Notes under the pieces: generated by a model
What the model was told of the DNA's origin: nothing
Seen by the model: the letters and a program-made list of their open reading frames with translations, nothing else
The model's database searches: none
Program-made: the position numbers and the translations under genes
Shown here: positions 52,184 through 59,953 of the stretch, piece by piece
How the letters are laid out: every line of letters starts with the position of its first letter
Position numbering within the stretch: the stretch's first letter is position 1
NCBI GenBank assembly: GCA_002070955.1
Contig: MWEK01000026.1
Span: 1 to 59,953, forward strand
DNA from: Planctomycetes bacterium ADurb.Bin069
GTDB lineage: Bacteria > Planctomycetota > UBA8108 > UBA8890 > UBA8898
Direction of reading: 5' to 3'
DNA length: 59,953 nucleotides

Positions 52184-52900
52184 GTGGCTCGAGTGAATTT
52201 CAAGGACACGCGGAAGGAGACGCGCACGCTGGCGGGGAAACCCGTTCCCGTCGTCGTGACGGCGCGGTTCGCGCGCCGCGGCCGCCTGGCGGTCTTCGCC
52301 GACGGGCTGAAGAGCCTGCTCAGCGGCATGCGCCTCACCTTCGGCTACCTGGCCCGGCCTTCCGCCATCGTGACGCGCCAGTATCCCGAGAACCGCGCCA
52401 CGCTGAAGCTCCCGGAGCGCTTTCGCGCCCGCCTGCGCCTCAAGTTCGATGAGCACGGCTACCAGCTCTGCACGGCGTGCCGGCTGTGCGAGCGCGCCTG
52501 CCCGAACGCGAGCATCCGCATCCTCACGCGGCCGGGCACCCTCTCCAAGAACGAGCTCGACCGCTACATTTGGCGCCTGGATTCCTGCGTCTTCTGCAAC
52601 GCCTGCGTCCAGTCCTGCCCCTTCGATGCCTTGGAGATGACGGGGGAATTCGAGCACGCGGTCTTCGACCGGCGGCTTCTCATTTTCACCCTCAACCGCT
52701 ACGCGGGCCCCCCGGCCGGCGTGCTCCTCAAGGAGCCCGACGAGGCGAAGCGCGCCGCCGCCATGGAGCCGCGCGACGTCTACGGCGGCCCCGTGCCCCT
52801 CAACGGCGCGGATCTGCCCTCGGTGAAAGCGCTCGCGGTGAGGCCGCAGGCCGACCCGGCGAGGCAAGGCGCCGCACCCGCGCCCGGAGTCCCGGCATGA
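52184..52900 (+). CDS. nuoI: NADH-quinone oxidoreductase subunit I (two [4Fe-4S] clusters)
   Basis: 238 residues from GTG 52184 (GGAG seven bases upstream). Two ferredoxin motifs, 'CTACRLCERACP' and 'CVFCNACVQSCP', each with four Cys, carry clusters N6a and N6b. The N-terminal 'GLKSLLSGMRLTFGYLARP' is the membrane-associated helix. Usual NuoI proteins have about 160-180 residues; here about 50 extra residues at the C-terminus are Pro/Ala-rich and without motif. Ends as ATGA overlap with nuoJ. Confidence 0.95.
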   Translation: MARVNFKDTRKETRTLAGKPVPVVVTARFARRGRLAVFADGLKSLLSGMRLTFGYLARPSAIVTRQYPENRATLKLPERFRARLRLKFDEHGYQLCTACRLCERACPNASIRILTRPGTLSKNELDRYIWRLDSCVFCNACVQSCPFDALEMTGEFEHAVFDRRLLIFTLNRYAGPPAGVLLKEPDEAKRAAAMEPRDVYGGPVPLNGADLPSVKALAVRPQADPARQGAAPAPGVPA

Positions 52901-53514
52901 TGCACGACGCCGCCCTGACCGTGCTCTTCTACGTCCTCGGCGCCGGCGCGATTCTGTGCGCCCTCGCCGTCGTCAACGCGCGGCGCCTCCTCAGGGCCGC
53001 CCTGGCGCTGATGTTCGTGCTGCTGGCCAGCGCGGGCCTGTATCTGCTCCTGGGCGCCGAGTTTCTGGCCGGAATCCAGGTCCTCGTCTACGTGGGCGGC
53101 ATCGTCATCCTCATCGTCTTCGCGGTCATGCTCACGAGCGCCGCGGACCTGCTGGAGGACCACCCCTCGCCCGGACGCATGCTCGCCGGCGCGGTCGCCT
53201 CCATCAGCTTCCTCGTTTTCGCGGGCGGCGTGTTCGCGCGACTCGAACTCGCCGCCCCCGCGCCCGGGGCGCGCCCGCCCGCCGATGCGAGCGCCATCGG
53301 CCGGCGGCTGCTGGACTTCGGCTCGGAGGGTTACGTGCTCCCCTTCGAGCTCCTCTCGCTGCTGCTCCTCGCGGCGGTGATCGGCGGCATCGCGGTGGCC
53401 CGCAAAACGCCGCCCCGGGATCAACCCTTCACCAGCGGCGGCGACGCGCCCGGCGAGGTCGACATCGTCCTGCCGCGCAGCCAGCGCGACGAACCGGAGG
53501 AGCCCCGTGCTTGA
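52897..53514 (+). CDS. nuoJ: NADH-quinone oxidoreductase subunit J
   Basis: 205 residues from ATG 52897, overlapping the nuoI stop by four bases (a second ATG follows at once). Five membrane helices; 'LLGAEFLAGIQVLVYVGGIV' and 'ILIVFAVMLTS' are the conserved NuoJ core helix with the pi-bulge region. Membrane proton-pumping arm. Its end overlaps the nuoK GTG by eight bases. Confidence 0.95.
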   Translation: MMHDAALTVLFYVLGAGAILCALAVVNARRLLRAALALMFVLLASAGLYLLLGAEFLAGIQVLVYVGGIVILIVFAVMLTSAADLLEDHPSPGRMLAGAVASISFLVFAGGVFARLELAAPAPGARPPADASAIGRRLLDFGSEGYVLPFELLSLLLLAAVIGGIAVARKTPPRDQPFTSGGDAPGEVDIVLPRSQRDEPEEPRA

Positions 53515-53839
53515 GTTTCTCGCCGCTCACAAGCCCGGCCACGTCGAGTGGCTCCTCCTCAGCGCGACGCTCTTCGCCATCGGGCTGTACGGCGTCCTAA
53601 CCCGGAGAAACGCCGTCGGCATCCTCATCTCCGTCGAGCTGATGCTCAACTCCGCGGCCCTCAACTTCGTGGTCTTCAACCGCTTCGTCGCCCCCGCGGC
53701 CTGCGACGGCCAGATCACGGCTATCTTCGTCATCGCCGTGGCCGCCGCCGAGGTCGTCGTCGGCATGGCGATTTTCGTGGCGCTCTTCAGGCACCGGGGC
53801 ACCATCGACGTCAACCGCATGAATACCATGAAGGACTGA
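53507..53839 (+). CDS. nuoK: NADH-quinone oxidoreductase subunit K
   Basis: 110 residues from GTG 53507 (GGAGGAG upstream inside nuoJ). Three membrane helices with conserved acidic residues: 'GILISVELMLNSAALNFVVF' and 'IFVIAVAAAEVVVGMAIFVA'. MrpC-like subunit of the antiporter-derived proton channel. One base separates its stop from the nuoL ATG. Confidence 0.97.
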   Translation: MLEFLAAHKPGHVEWLLLSATLFAIGLYGVLTRRNAVGILISVELMLNSAALNFVVFNRFVAPAACDGQITAIFVIAVAAAEVVVGMAIFVALFRHRGTIDVNRMNTMKD

Positions 53840-53840
53840 C

Positions 53841-55838
53841 ATGCCGGACCTGCCGCTCGCCCTCCAATTCGCGTGGCTGATCCCGGCCCTGCCCTTCGCC
53901 GCCTTCATCGCCGTCGGCTTGGGCGTAAGCCCCCTCTCCAAGCGCGCCGCCGGCCTGGTCGCCACCCTGGCGGTGGCGGCCGCGGCCCTGTGCGCCTGGC
54001 TCGTCGCCTGGGAGTACTACGGGCTCTACCCGCCGGACGCGGCGCATCCGGCCATCGTCGTCTGGTCCTTCGAGTGGCTCCCCTACGACGCCGGGCTGTC
54101 GGCTTCGGCCGGCGTGCTCCTGGATCCCATCGCGGTGCTGCTCTTGGTGGTCGTGACGACGGTGAGCGCGCTCATTCACGTCTACAGCATCGGCTACATG
54201 GGCGGCGACCCCGGCTACGGCCGCTTCTTCACCTACATGAACCTGTTCACCTTCAGCATGCTCGGCCTGGTGGTCGCCCCCAACATCATCCAAATGTACG
54301 TGTGCTGGGAGCTGGTCGGCTTGAGCAGCTTCCTCCTGATCGGCTTCTACTACTCCAAGCCCGAGGCGGTCGCGGCGGCGAAGAAGGCCTTCATCGTCAC
54401 GCGCTTCGCGGACCTGGGCTTCCTGATCGGCATCCTCCTGCTCGGCTTCCACGGGCACGCCTCCTTCGCGGAGCTGGCCCCCGCGATCGCTCCGGAGGCC
54501 GCCGCGCAGGGCGTCGCGAACCTCCAGGCCTTCGACTTCCACTACCTGACGCACCCCGAGGTCCTCGCGCGGCTCCAGGCGGCGAGCGTGCCCTTCCTGG
54601 GCTTGAGCCTCCTCACCCTCGCCATGGTTCTGGTCTTCATGGGCGCCGCCGGCAAGAGCGCCATGTTCCCCCTCCACATCTGGCTTCCGGACGCCATGGA
54701 AGGCCCCACGCCCGTCTCCGCGCTGATCCACGCGGCGACCATGGTGGTGGCCGGGGTGTATCTGGTCGCCCGGCTCATGCCGGCCTTCGCCGCAAGCGGC
54801 GATGCCCTCGCGGTGGTCATGGGCGTCGGCGTCTTCACGAGCCTGTTTGCCGCGGTCATCGCCGTGACGCAGGACGACATCAAACGAATTCTGGCCTTCT
54901 CGACCCTGAGCCAGATCGGCTACATGATGCTCGCCCTCGGCGTTTGCTCCCCCGCGCACCCCCTCGGCTACACGGCGGGCATGTTCCACCTGGCCACCCA
55001 CGCCTTCTTCAAGGCGCTCCTCTTCCTCTGCGCGGGCGCCGTGATCCACGCCGTGCACTCCAACAACATTTGGGACATGGGCGGCCTGGCGCGGAAGATG
55101 CCCATCACCCACGCGGCCTTCCTCGCGGCGACCCTGGCCATTGCGGGCGTGTGGCCTTTCGCGGGTTTCTTCTCGAAGGACGAGATTCTCCTCGCGGCGT
55201 TTTCCAGCGGCCACACGGCGGTCTTCGCCGCGGCGCTTCTCGTCGCGGGCCTGACGGCCTTCTACATGTTCCGCCTCTACTTCGTGACCTTCTGGGGAGG
55301 GCACCGCGGCCCCCATGCGGCGCACGCTCGCGAGGCGCCGGCGGTCATGTGGGTGCCCCTCGCGGCGCTCGCCGCCGTCAGCGCAGTGGCGGGTTTCGTC
55401 CCCATTGGCTCCTTCGTGAGCTGGGGCGAGGCACATGAGGTTCCGCACTGCATCGACCTCAGGATCGCGATTCCGGCCACGGCGATCGCGCTCCTCGGCT
55501 TCGCCCTGGCGTGGCGGCTCTACGCCCGCGACGGCGCCGGAGCCGCCCGCGCCGCCGCCGCCCTCGGCATCTTGTATCGCACGATCAAGCGCAAGTTCTA
55601 CGTCGATGAGGCCTACCTCGCCGTGACGAAGGGCTTCATCTTTCCCTATATCGCCCGCCCGATCGCATGGTTCGACCGGCACGCCGTCGACGGCGGCGTC
55701 GACCTGGCCGGCTGGATCACACGCACGACGGGACGCCTGTGCCGCCGGCTCCAAACCGGCCAGGTTCAAACCTACGGCGTCTGGTTCGTCGGCGGGATAT
55801 TGTTCGTGCTGCTCCTCCTCTGGGCGGCGTTAGCGTAG
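53841..55838 (+). CDS. nuoL: NADH-quinone oxidoreductase subunit L
   Basis: 665 residues. Antiporter-like subunit with about 16 helices: 'HVYSIGYMGGDPGYGRFFTY', 'MYVCWELVGLSSFLLIGFYY', 'GKSAMFPLHIWLPDAMEGPT', 'STLSQIGYMMLALGVCSP' and 'HLATHAFFKALLFLCAGAVI'. The lysine and glutamate of the half-channels are visible in these segments. The C-terminal helix after 'KRKFYVDEAYLAVTKGFIFP' is the lateral-helix region. Distal proton pump of the membrane arm. Confidence 0.97.
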   Translation: MPDLPLALQFAWLIPALPFAAFIAVGLGVSPLSKRAAGLVATLAVAAAALCAWLVAWEYYGLYPPDAAHPAIVVWSFEWLPYDAGLSASAGVLLDPIAVLLLVVVTTVSALIHVYSIGYMGGDPGYGRFFTYMNLFTFSMLGLVVAPNIIQMYVCWELVGLSSFLLIGFYYSKPEAVAAAKKAFIVTRFADLGFLIGILLLGFHGHASFAELAPAIAPEAAAQGVANLQAFDFHYLTHPEVLARLQAASVPFLGLSLLTLAMVLVFMGAAGKSAMFPLHIWLPDAMEGPTPVSALIHAATMVVAGVYLVARLMPAFAASGDALAVVMGVGVFTSLFAAVIAVTQDDIKRILAFSTLSQIGYMMLALGVCSPAHPLGYTAGMFHLATHAFFKALLFLCAGAVIHAVHSNNIWDMGGLARKMPITHAAFLAATLAIAGVWPFAGFFSKDEILLAAFSSGHTAVFAAALLVAGLTAFYMFRLYFVTFWGGHRGPHAAHAREAPAVMWVPLAALAAVSAVAGFVPIGSFVSWGEAHEVPHCIDLRIAIPATAIALLGFALAWRLYARDGAGAARAAAALGILYRTIKRKFYVDEAYLAVTKGFIFPYIARPIAWFDRHAVDGGVDLAGWITRTTGRLCRRLQTGQVQTYGVWFVGGILFVLLLLWAALA

Positions 55839-55858
55839 CGACAGGAGACCGTGCCTCG

Positions 55859-57379
55859 ATGGGATTGGTAAGCTGGCTGATCGCCCTTCCGCTCCTCACG
55901 GCCGCGGCCGTGGCCGCCGTGCCGGCGCGGCGCTGGCGCATGATCCGCTGGATCGCGGCCGCCGGGACGGGAGCGCACCTCATCCTCACGGCGGCGACGA
56001 CCGTCCTCTTCTGGCAAGCTGCGGCGCCCGACGCGGCGGCCATGGAAGGCGCGCTCCACACCAAGCTCTACCTCGTCGAGCAGGCGCCGTGGTTCAAGCC
56101 GCTGGGAATCCAGTACTACGTCGGCGTCGACGGCCTCAGCGTGAGCATGACCATCCTGACGTCGATCATCATCTTCACCGGCGTCCTGGCCAGTTGGGAT
56201 GTCGCGACCCGGACCAAGGAGTTCTTCGTCCTGCTCCTCGTCCTCGTCACGGGGGTTTTCGGCGTTTTCCTCAGTTTCGACCTTTTCCTCTTCTTCATGT
56301 TCTACGAGCTCGCCGTGCTCCCCATGTACCTCCTGATAGGCATCTGGGGCACCGGCCCGAAGGAATACGCCGCGATGAAGCTGACGCTGATGCTCCTGGT
56401 GGGCAGCGCCTTCGTCCTGGTGGGCTTCCTGGCCGTCTATCACGCCGCGGGGCTCCGCACCTTCGACCTGCTCGCCCTGGGACGCGCCGAGTTCCCCTCC
56501 GATTTTCAGAAGTGGGTCTTCCCGATGATCTTCGTCGGGTTCGGCGTCATCGGCGCCCTGTACCCCCTCCACACCTGGTCGCCCGACGGCCACAGCTCGG
56601 CGCCGACGGCGGTGTCGATGCTGCACGCGGGCGTCCTCATGAAGCTCGGCGGCTACGGCGCCCTGCGCATCGCCGTCTACTTGCTCCCCGAAGGCGCCAA
56701 GGCCTGGGCCCTGCTCTTCATGGTCCTGACGACGATCAACATCCTCTACGGATCCTTCGCCGCCATCGTCCAGAAGGACCTGAAATACTTCACGGCCTAC
56801 TCCTCGGTCAGCCACTGCGGGTTCGTGCTCTTCGGCGTGGCGTCCCTCAACTTCATGGGCCTGAAGGGCGCCGTGATCCAGATGTTCAGCCACGGCATCA
56901 TGACGGGCCTCTTCTTCGGCCTGATCGGCATGGTGTACAGCCGCACGCACTCCCGCATGATCCCCGAGATGGGCGGCCTGGGAAAAGTCATGCCGTGGCT
57001 GGCGACCGCGTTCTACCTGGCCGGGCTGGCGAGCCTCGGCTTGCCGGGGCTCTCGGGATTCGTCGCCGAGACGCATGTCTTCCTGGGCGGGTTCTTCGGC
57101 AATCCGTGGGTCGACGCCGCCGTGGCGAGGACGCTCACGGTGATCGCGACGCTCTCCATCGTCGTCACCGCGGTGTACGTCCTCCGCGGCCTGGCCACCG
57201 TTTTTCAGGGGCCGATCGTCAACCCCGGGTTCGAACGCTTGACCGACGCGACCTGGAACGAGCGCATCGCGACGGGACTGCTTGTCGCCGTCCTCGTCGT
57301 CGTGGGCCTGGCGCCCTGGCCGTTCATCGCCCTCATCAAGGGCGCGCTCATGCCGCTCCTCAACCGCGTGTACCAATGA
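55859..57379 (+). CDS. nuoM: NADH-quinone oxidoreductase subunit M
   Basis: 506 residues from ATG 55859; AGGAGA lies ten bases upstream. Key segments: 'GVDGLSVSMTILTSIIIFTG', 'FFMFYELAVLPMYLLIGIWG', 'ALYPLHTWSPDGHSSAPTAV', 'SMLHAGVLMKLGGYGALRIA' and 'YSSVSHCGFVLFGVASLNFM'. Antiporter-like proton pump. Normal length. Confidence 0.97.
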   Translation: MGLVSWLIALPLLTAAAVAAVPARRWRMIRWIAAAGTGAHLILTAATTVLFWQAAAPDAAAMEGALHTKLYLVEQAPWFKPLGIQYYVGVDGLSVSMTILTSIIIFTGVLASWDVATRTKEFFVLLLVLVTGVFGVFLSFDLFLFFMFYELAVLPMYLLIGIWGTGPKEYAAMKLTLMLLVGSAFVLVGFLAVYHAAGLRTFDLLALGRAEFPSDFQKWVFPMIFVGFGVIGALYPLHTWSPDGHSSAPTAVSMLHAGVLMKLGGYGALRIAVYLLPEGAKAWALLFMVLTTINILYGSFAAIVQKDLKYFTAYSSVSHCGFVLFGVASLNFMGLKGAVIQMFSHGIMTGLFFGLIGMVYSRTHSRMIPEMGGLGKVMPWLATAFYLAGLASLGLPGLSGFVAETHVFLGGFFGNPWVDAAVARTLTVIATLSIVVTAVYVLRGLATVFQGPIVNPGFERLTDATWNERIATGLLVAVLVVVGLAPWPFIALIKGALMPLLNRVYQ

Positions 57380-57389
57380 GAGGCCCTTC

Positions 57390-58835
57390 GTGAACTTCTG
57401 GCTCATGCTTCCCGAGCTCGTCGTGATCGCCACGGCCTTCGCCGCCGGCGGGGCCGACCTCCTCGTCGCGGACCGCTCCCGGCGGGCCTTGGCGGCCATC
57501 GCCCTCGGGGGCATCGCCGCGGCCTTCACCGCCGCGCTGGCGGCGCCGCTCGGCGGCGCGCTCTTCGGCGGCCGCTTCATCGTCGATGGCGCCGCGCGGT
57601 GGTTCAAGCTGCTCTTCCTCCTGGCGGGCTTCCTCACCGTCGTCCTGTCCAAGGATCTCCTGGAGGGCCGCGCGCGGGTGCGCGTGCGGGGCATCGGTTT
57701 TCCCGGCGAGTACTACACGCTGCTTCTCTTCACCCTGGCCGGCATGATGTGCCTGATCTCGGCGACGGACATCGTCACGCTCTACGTGAGCTTGGAACTG
57801 GCGACGCTCCCGCTCTTCGTCCTGGCCGCGTGGCGGCGCGACGACGCGCGTTCGGGCGAGGCGGGCCTGAAGTACGTCATCGTCGGCGCCCTCGCCTCGG
57901 CTTTCATCCTCTACGGCCTGGGAATCCTCTACGGCCTGGCGGGGAGCACCGCGCTGGCGGCCATCGGGCGCGCCGTCGCGCCGTCGCCGGCCTTCTGGCT
58001 GGCCGCGGCCCTCGTCTTGGCAGGCGTCGGCTTCAAGCTGACCATCGTGCCCTTCCACATGTGGGCCGCCGACGTCTACGAGGGCGCGCCCACCCCCGTG
58101 ACCGCGTACCTCTCGGTCGCCTCGAAGGCGACGGGGCTCGCCTTCCTGTTCCAGCTCTTCTTCCGCATGCTCCTGCCGCACCTGGAAGCCTGGACGCCGC
58201 TGCTGGCGATCCTCGCGGCGACGACCATGACCCTCGGGAACGTGGTCGCCATCGTCCAGAGCAACATCAAGCGCTTCATGGCCTTCAGCGCCATCTCCCA
58301 GGCCGGCTACCTCATCATGGGCTTCATGGCGCCGGGAACCGACGGCGTCGCCGCGATGATTTTCTACCTGCTGGTCTATATCGTGACCAACTTGGCCGTC
58401 TTCGCCTGCATCATTTGGTATTCCAACGAGACCGGCCGGGAGCGCATCGAAGAGTACCGCGGCCTGGCGCGGACGAACCCGCTCATGGCCCTCGCCATGA
58501 TGGTGGCGCTTTTCAGCCTGGCCGGCATTCCGCCCCTTTCGGGCTTCGTGGGGAAGTTCTTCCTGTTCAGCATCGCCTCGGCCGCCGGCTGTCACTGGCT
58601 GGTGGCCGTCGCGGCGGTGAACACCACGATCTCGCTTTACTACTACCTGCGGATCGTGCGGCAGATGTACATCGAGCCGGCCGAGGAGGACGCGGCGCCG
58701 CTCCCGAGCGGCCGCGCGCTCGCGGCCGTCATCGGCGCGCTGGCCGTCGCGGTGGTGCTCCTCGGCATCGTGCCTTGGTTCTACGCCCAGGCGCACGCCC
58801 ACGCGGCGCTTTGGACCGCCGCGGCCCTCAGGTAG
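57390..58835 (+). CDS. nuoN: NADH-quinone oxidoreductase subunit N
   Basis: 481 residues from GTG 57390 with GAGAGG six bases upstream. Segments: 'YVSLELATLPLFVLAAWRRD', 'GVGFKLTIVPFHMWAADVYE', 'GAPTPVTAYLSVASKATGLA' and 'KRFMAFSAISQAGYLIMGFM'. Third antiporter-like subunit and the last gene of the operon. Genes for the NADH-oxidising module (nuoE, nuoF, nuoG) are absent before and after it: an unrelated DUF1080 lipoprotein follows. Confidence 0.97.
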   Translation: MNFWLMLPELVVIATAFAAGGADLLVADRSRRALAAIALGGIAAAFTAALAAPLGGALFGGRFIVDGAARWFKLLFLLAGFLTVVLSKDLLEGRARVRVRGIGFPGEYYTLLLFTLAGMMCLISATDIVTLYVSLELATLPLFVLAAWRRDDARSGEAGLKYVIVGALASAFILYGLGILYGLAGSTALAAIGRAVAPSPAFWLAAALVLAGVGFKLTIVPFHMWAADVYEGAPTPVTAYLSVASKATGLAFLFQLFFRMLLPHLEAWTPLLAILAATTMTLGNVVAIVQSNIKRFMAFSAISQAGYLIMGFMAPGTDGVAAMIFYLLVYIVTNLAVFACIIWYSNETGRERIEEYRGLARTNPLMALAMMVALFSLAGIPPLSGFVGKFFLFSIASAAGCHWLVAVAAVNTTISLYYYLRIVRQMYIEPAEEDAAPLPSGRALAAVIGALAVAVVLLGIVPWFYAQAHAHAALWTAAALR

Positions 58836-58880
58836 CCGGCGCCCGCCCCGGCCTAGTCGCTATCCTTCCGCCGGTTTTTT
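58836..58880 (+). terminator. Possible terminator after nuoN
   Basis: CCGGCG (58836-58841) can pair with CGCCGG (58869-58874), directly followed by TTTTTT (58875-58880). The loop is long (27 bases), so the hairpin is weak, but the T run is the best in the region. Confidence 0.45.
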
Positions 58881-58883
58881 GGA

Positions 58884-58897
58884 TACAATGAATTGTA
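58884..58897 (+). promoter_or_regulatory. -10-like box in an inverted repeat before the DUF1080 gene
   Basis: TACAAT, GA, ATTGTA is a perfect inverted repeat. TACAAT (58884-58889) matches five of six -10 bases, but no -35 is seen at 16-18 bases. It could be a promoter, a small operator or both. The start codon is 52 bases downstream. Confidence 0.4.
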
Positions 58898-58948
58898 CGA
58901 GAACAACCTGCGCGCATCCGCGCGCGCGTTCGCGGAGAGGATTCAGCC

Positions 58949-59953
58949 ATGCATCGCCTGCTTGCCTGCTGCGTGTTGTTCGCCCTTCTAGGCTGCGCCC
59001 TGCCGGCCGGATTCCAACCGATCTTCAACGGGGACGATCTCTCGGGATTCCGGGTGGTCGGTCCGGCCCTCTGGACCTTGGAGGGCGGCGCGATCGCGGG
59101 GCGCCAGGATCCGAACAACCCCGGCGCCGGTTTCCTCGTGACCGATTACAAGTGGCGGGACTTCGACCTGCGGTTCCAGTTCAAGGTCGTGCCGCAGTAC
59201 GGGCGGAGCGTCGTCGTCGTGCGCGATGCCAAGGCCGGCGCGGGCGACCCCCAGAGGGATGGCTGCGCCGTCCAGATCCTCGATCGCGAGGACGCACCCT
59301 TCAGGACCGGGAGCATCCTCGGCCTGACGCCGAGCCTGCCCGCCGCCCAGAGCAGCGGCTGGAACGCGATGCGCATCCTCGCTTTCGGCGAGTGGCTGCG
59401 CGTCGACCTCAACGGCGCGAAGGTCGCCGAGGCCAAGGTCGACAACACCCGCGAGGGGACGATCGATCTGTGCTGCGCGGGCGGCCGCGCCGAACTGCAG
59501 ACGTGCGCCTACTTCAAGGACCTCGCCGTTCGGCCTCTTTACAGCGTGCCGCCCGAGTTCGCGGACAAGCTTTCGGCGCCGGAGGAGGAGGAACCCGAGG
59601 ACGAGGAGCCGAGGGAGCCGGAGAAGACGCCCGAGCAGCTCCTAATGGAGGAGCTGAGCGCTCTCCTTGACGGGAAACTCGCGCCGATCACGGCGAAGCT
59701 CAACGAGCCCGCGCCGGCAATGGAAACGGTGCTCGAGCCGATCGTCGCCAAGAAGCTCGCGGAGTTCGAGGCGAAAATCGCCCCGGCGTTGGCCAAGGCC
59801 GCCGAACCGCCCCCTTCGCCCGACGCCGCCCTCGAGGCCGTCGTCGCCAAGAAGTTCGCCGAGTTCGAGGAAAAAATCGCCCCGGCGCTGGCCAAGGCCG
59901 CCGAACCGCCCCCTCCGCCCGACGCCGCCCTCGAGGCCGTCGTCGCCAAGAAG
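58949..59953 (+). CDS. DUF1080 (3-keto-disaccharide hydrolase-like) lipoprotein, 3' end outside the window
   Basis: The frame from ATG 58949 (GGAGAGG upstream) stays open for 335 codons to the window edge. A lipoprotein signal ends in 'LFALLGC' (Cys 16). Residues about 20-195 are the concanavalin-like DUF1080 domain: 'FQPIFNGDDLSGFRVVG', 'ALWTLEGGAIAG', 'DYKWRDFDLRFQFKV' and 'CCAGGRAELQTCAYFKDLAV'. Some DUF1080 proteins hydrolyse 3-keto-glycosides; many are uncharacterised and act on glycans. An acidic stretch (Glu/Pro, about 210-230) leads to helical Ala/Lys/Glu repeats of 33 residues with Pro-rich breaks, probably a stalk. The C-terminus is unknown. Confidence 0.85.
   Translation, partial: MHRLLACCVLFALLGCALPAGFQPIFNGDDLSGFRVVGPALWTLEGGAIAGRQDPNNPGAGFLVTDYKWRDFDLRFQFKVVPQYGRSVVVVRDAKAGAGDPQRDGCAVQILDREDAPFRTGSILGLTPSLPAAQSSGWNAMRILAFGEWLRVDLNGAKVAEAKVDNTREGTIDLCCAGGRAELQTCAYFKDLAVRPLYSVPPEFADKLSAPEEEEPEDEEPREPEKTPEQLLMEELSALLDGKLAPITAKLNEPAPAMETVLEPIVAKKLAEFEAKIAPALAKAAEPPPSPDAALEAVVAKKFAEFEEKIAPALAKAAEPPPPPDAALEAVVAKK
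59744..59953 (+). repeat. 99-base (33-residue) tandem repeat running off the window
   Basis: The segment encoding VAKK(L/F)AEFE, then IAPALAKAAEPPP and PDAALEA, recurs with a period of exactly 99 bases: VAKK starts at 59744, 59843 and 59942. Two copies are complete and a third begins. They differ by a few bases, so the array looks recently expanded. It continues beyond the window. Confidence 0.9.

Noticed and set aside
1..59953. tRNA, rRNA, CRISPR arrays, insertion sequences, attachment sites
   Set aside because: By eye I found no cloverleaf, rRNA core sequence, regularly spaced repeats, transposase or integrase. A covariance-model scan would be needed to exclude small RNAs.

Overview
This is a G+C-rich bacterial chromosome segment of about 60 kb with no rRNA, tRNA, CRISPR array or insertion sequence that I can recognise. 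The gene content points to Planctomycetota or a neighbouring uncultured lineage. Five secreted proteins end in planctomycete-style type I dockerin repeats. There are also a Cys-type sulfatase, DUF1080, GH172 (DUF2961) and DUF3568 proteins, a ceramidase-like protein, and a complex I operon without the NADH module. The phylum is inferred from gene content, not proven. Most non-nuo genes are single transcription units with a readable sigma70-type promoter (TTGAxx, 16-18 nt, TAxxxT) and an AGGAGG-like ribosome-binding site.

Layout. 0-5.6 kb: the tail of one dockerin protein, a complete cohesin-like/dockerin protein, a ceramidase-like hydrolase and a beta-helix/dockerin protein. 5.6-8.3 kb, minus strand: an FmdB-type zinc ribbon, a selenocysteine-containing peroxiredoxin interrupted by an in-frame TGA with a clear bacterial SECIS hairpin, and a CAP-domain protein. 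8.4-25.5 kb: a group of exported glycan-degrading or related enzymes (sulfatase, amidohydrolase with a CBM9-like module, a GHL6-like barrel, a six-hairpin glycosidase, a PHP phosphoesterase, GH36 alpha-galactosidase, GH172) plus two small or unknown exported proteins. 25.5-36.8 kb: penicillin-binding protein 1C coupled to a bacterial alpha-2-macroglobulin, an FKBP isomerase, an orphan ParA-like ATPase with a basic tail, and thiamine-phosphate kinase. 36.9-44.3 kb: two more dockerin proteins, a LysM L,D-transpeptidase, an HpnB-like glycosyltransferase, a small Cys-motif protein and a PilZ protein. 44.5-48.2 kb: an esterase and a GH78 alpha-L-rhamnosidase. 48.3-58.9 kb: nuoABCDHIJKLMN, 11 genes with tight or overlapping junctions and no nuoEFG. 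The window ends inside a DUF1080 lipoprotein carrying 33-residue tandem repeats.

How the genes fit together. The exported sulfatase, GH36, GH78, GH172 and DUF1080 enzymes suggest life on complex, partly sulfated polysaccharides. The A2M/PBP1C pair and the L,D-transpeptidase maintain and protect the cell wall. The Nuo complex would conserve energy from a donor other than NADH, or use NuoEFG encoded elsewhere. The selenoprotein peroxiredoxin implies that the genome also encodes selenocysteine machinery (SelA, SelB, SelC, SelD), which is not in this window.
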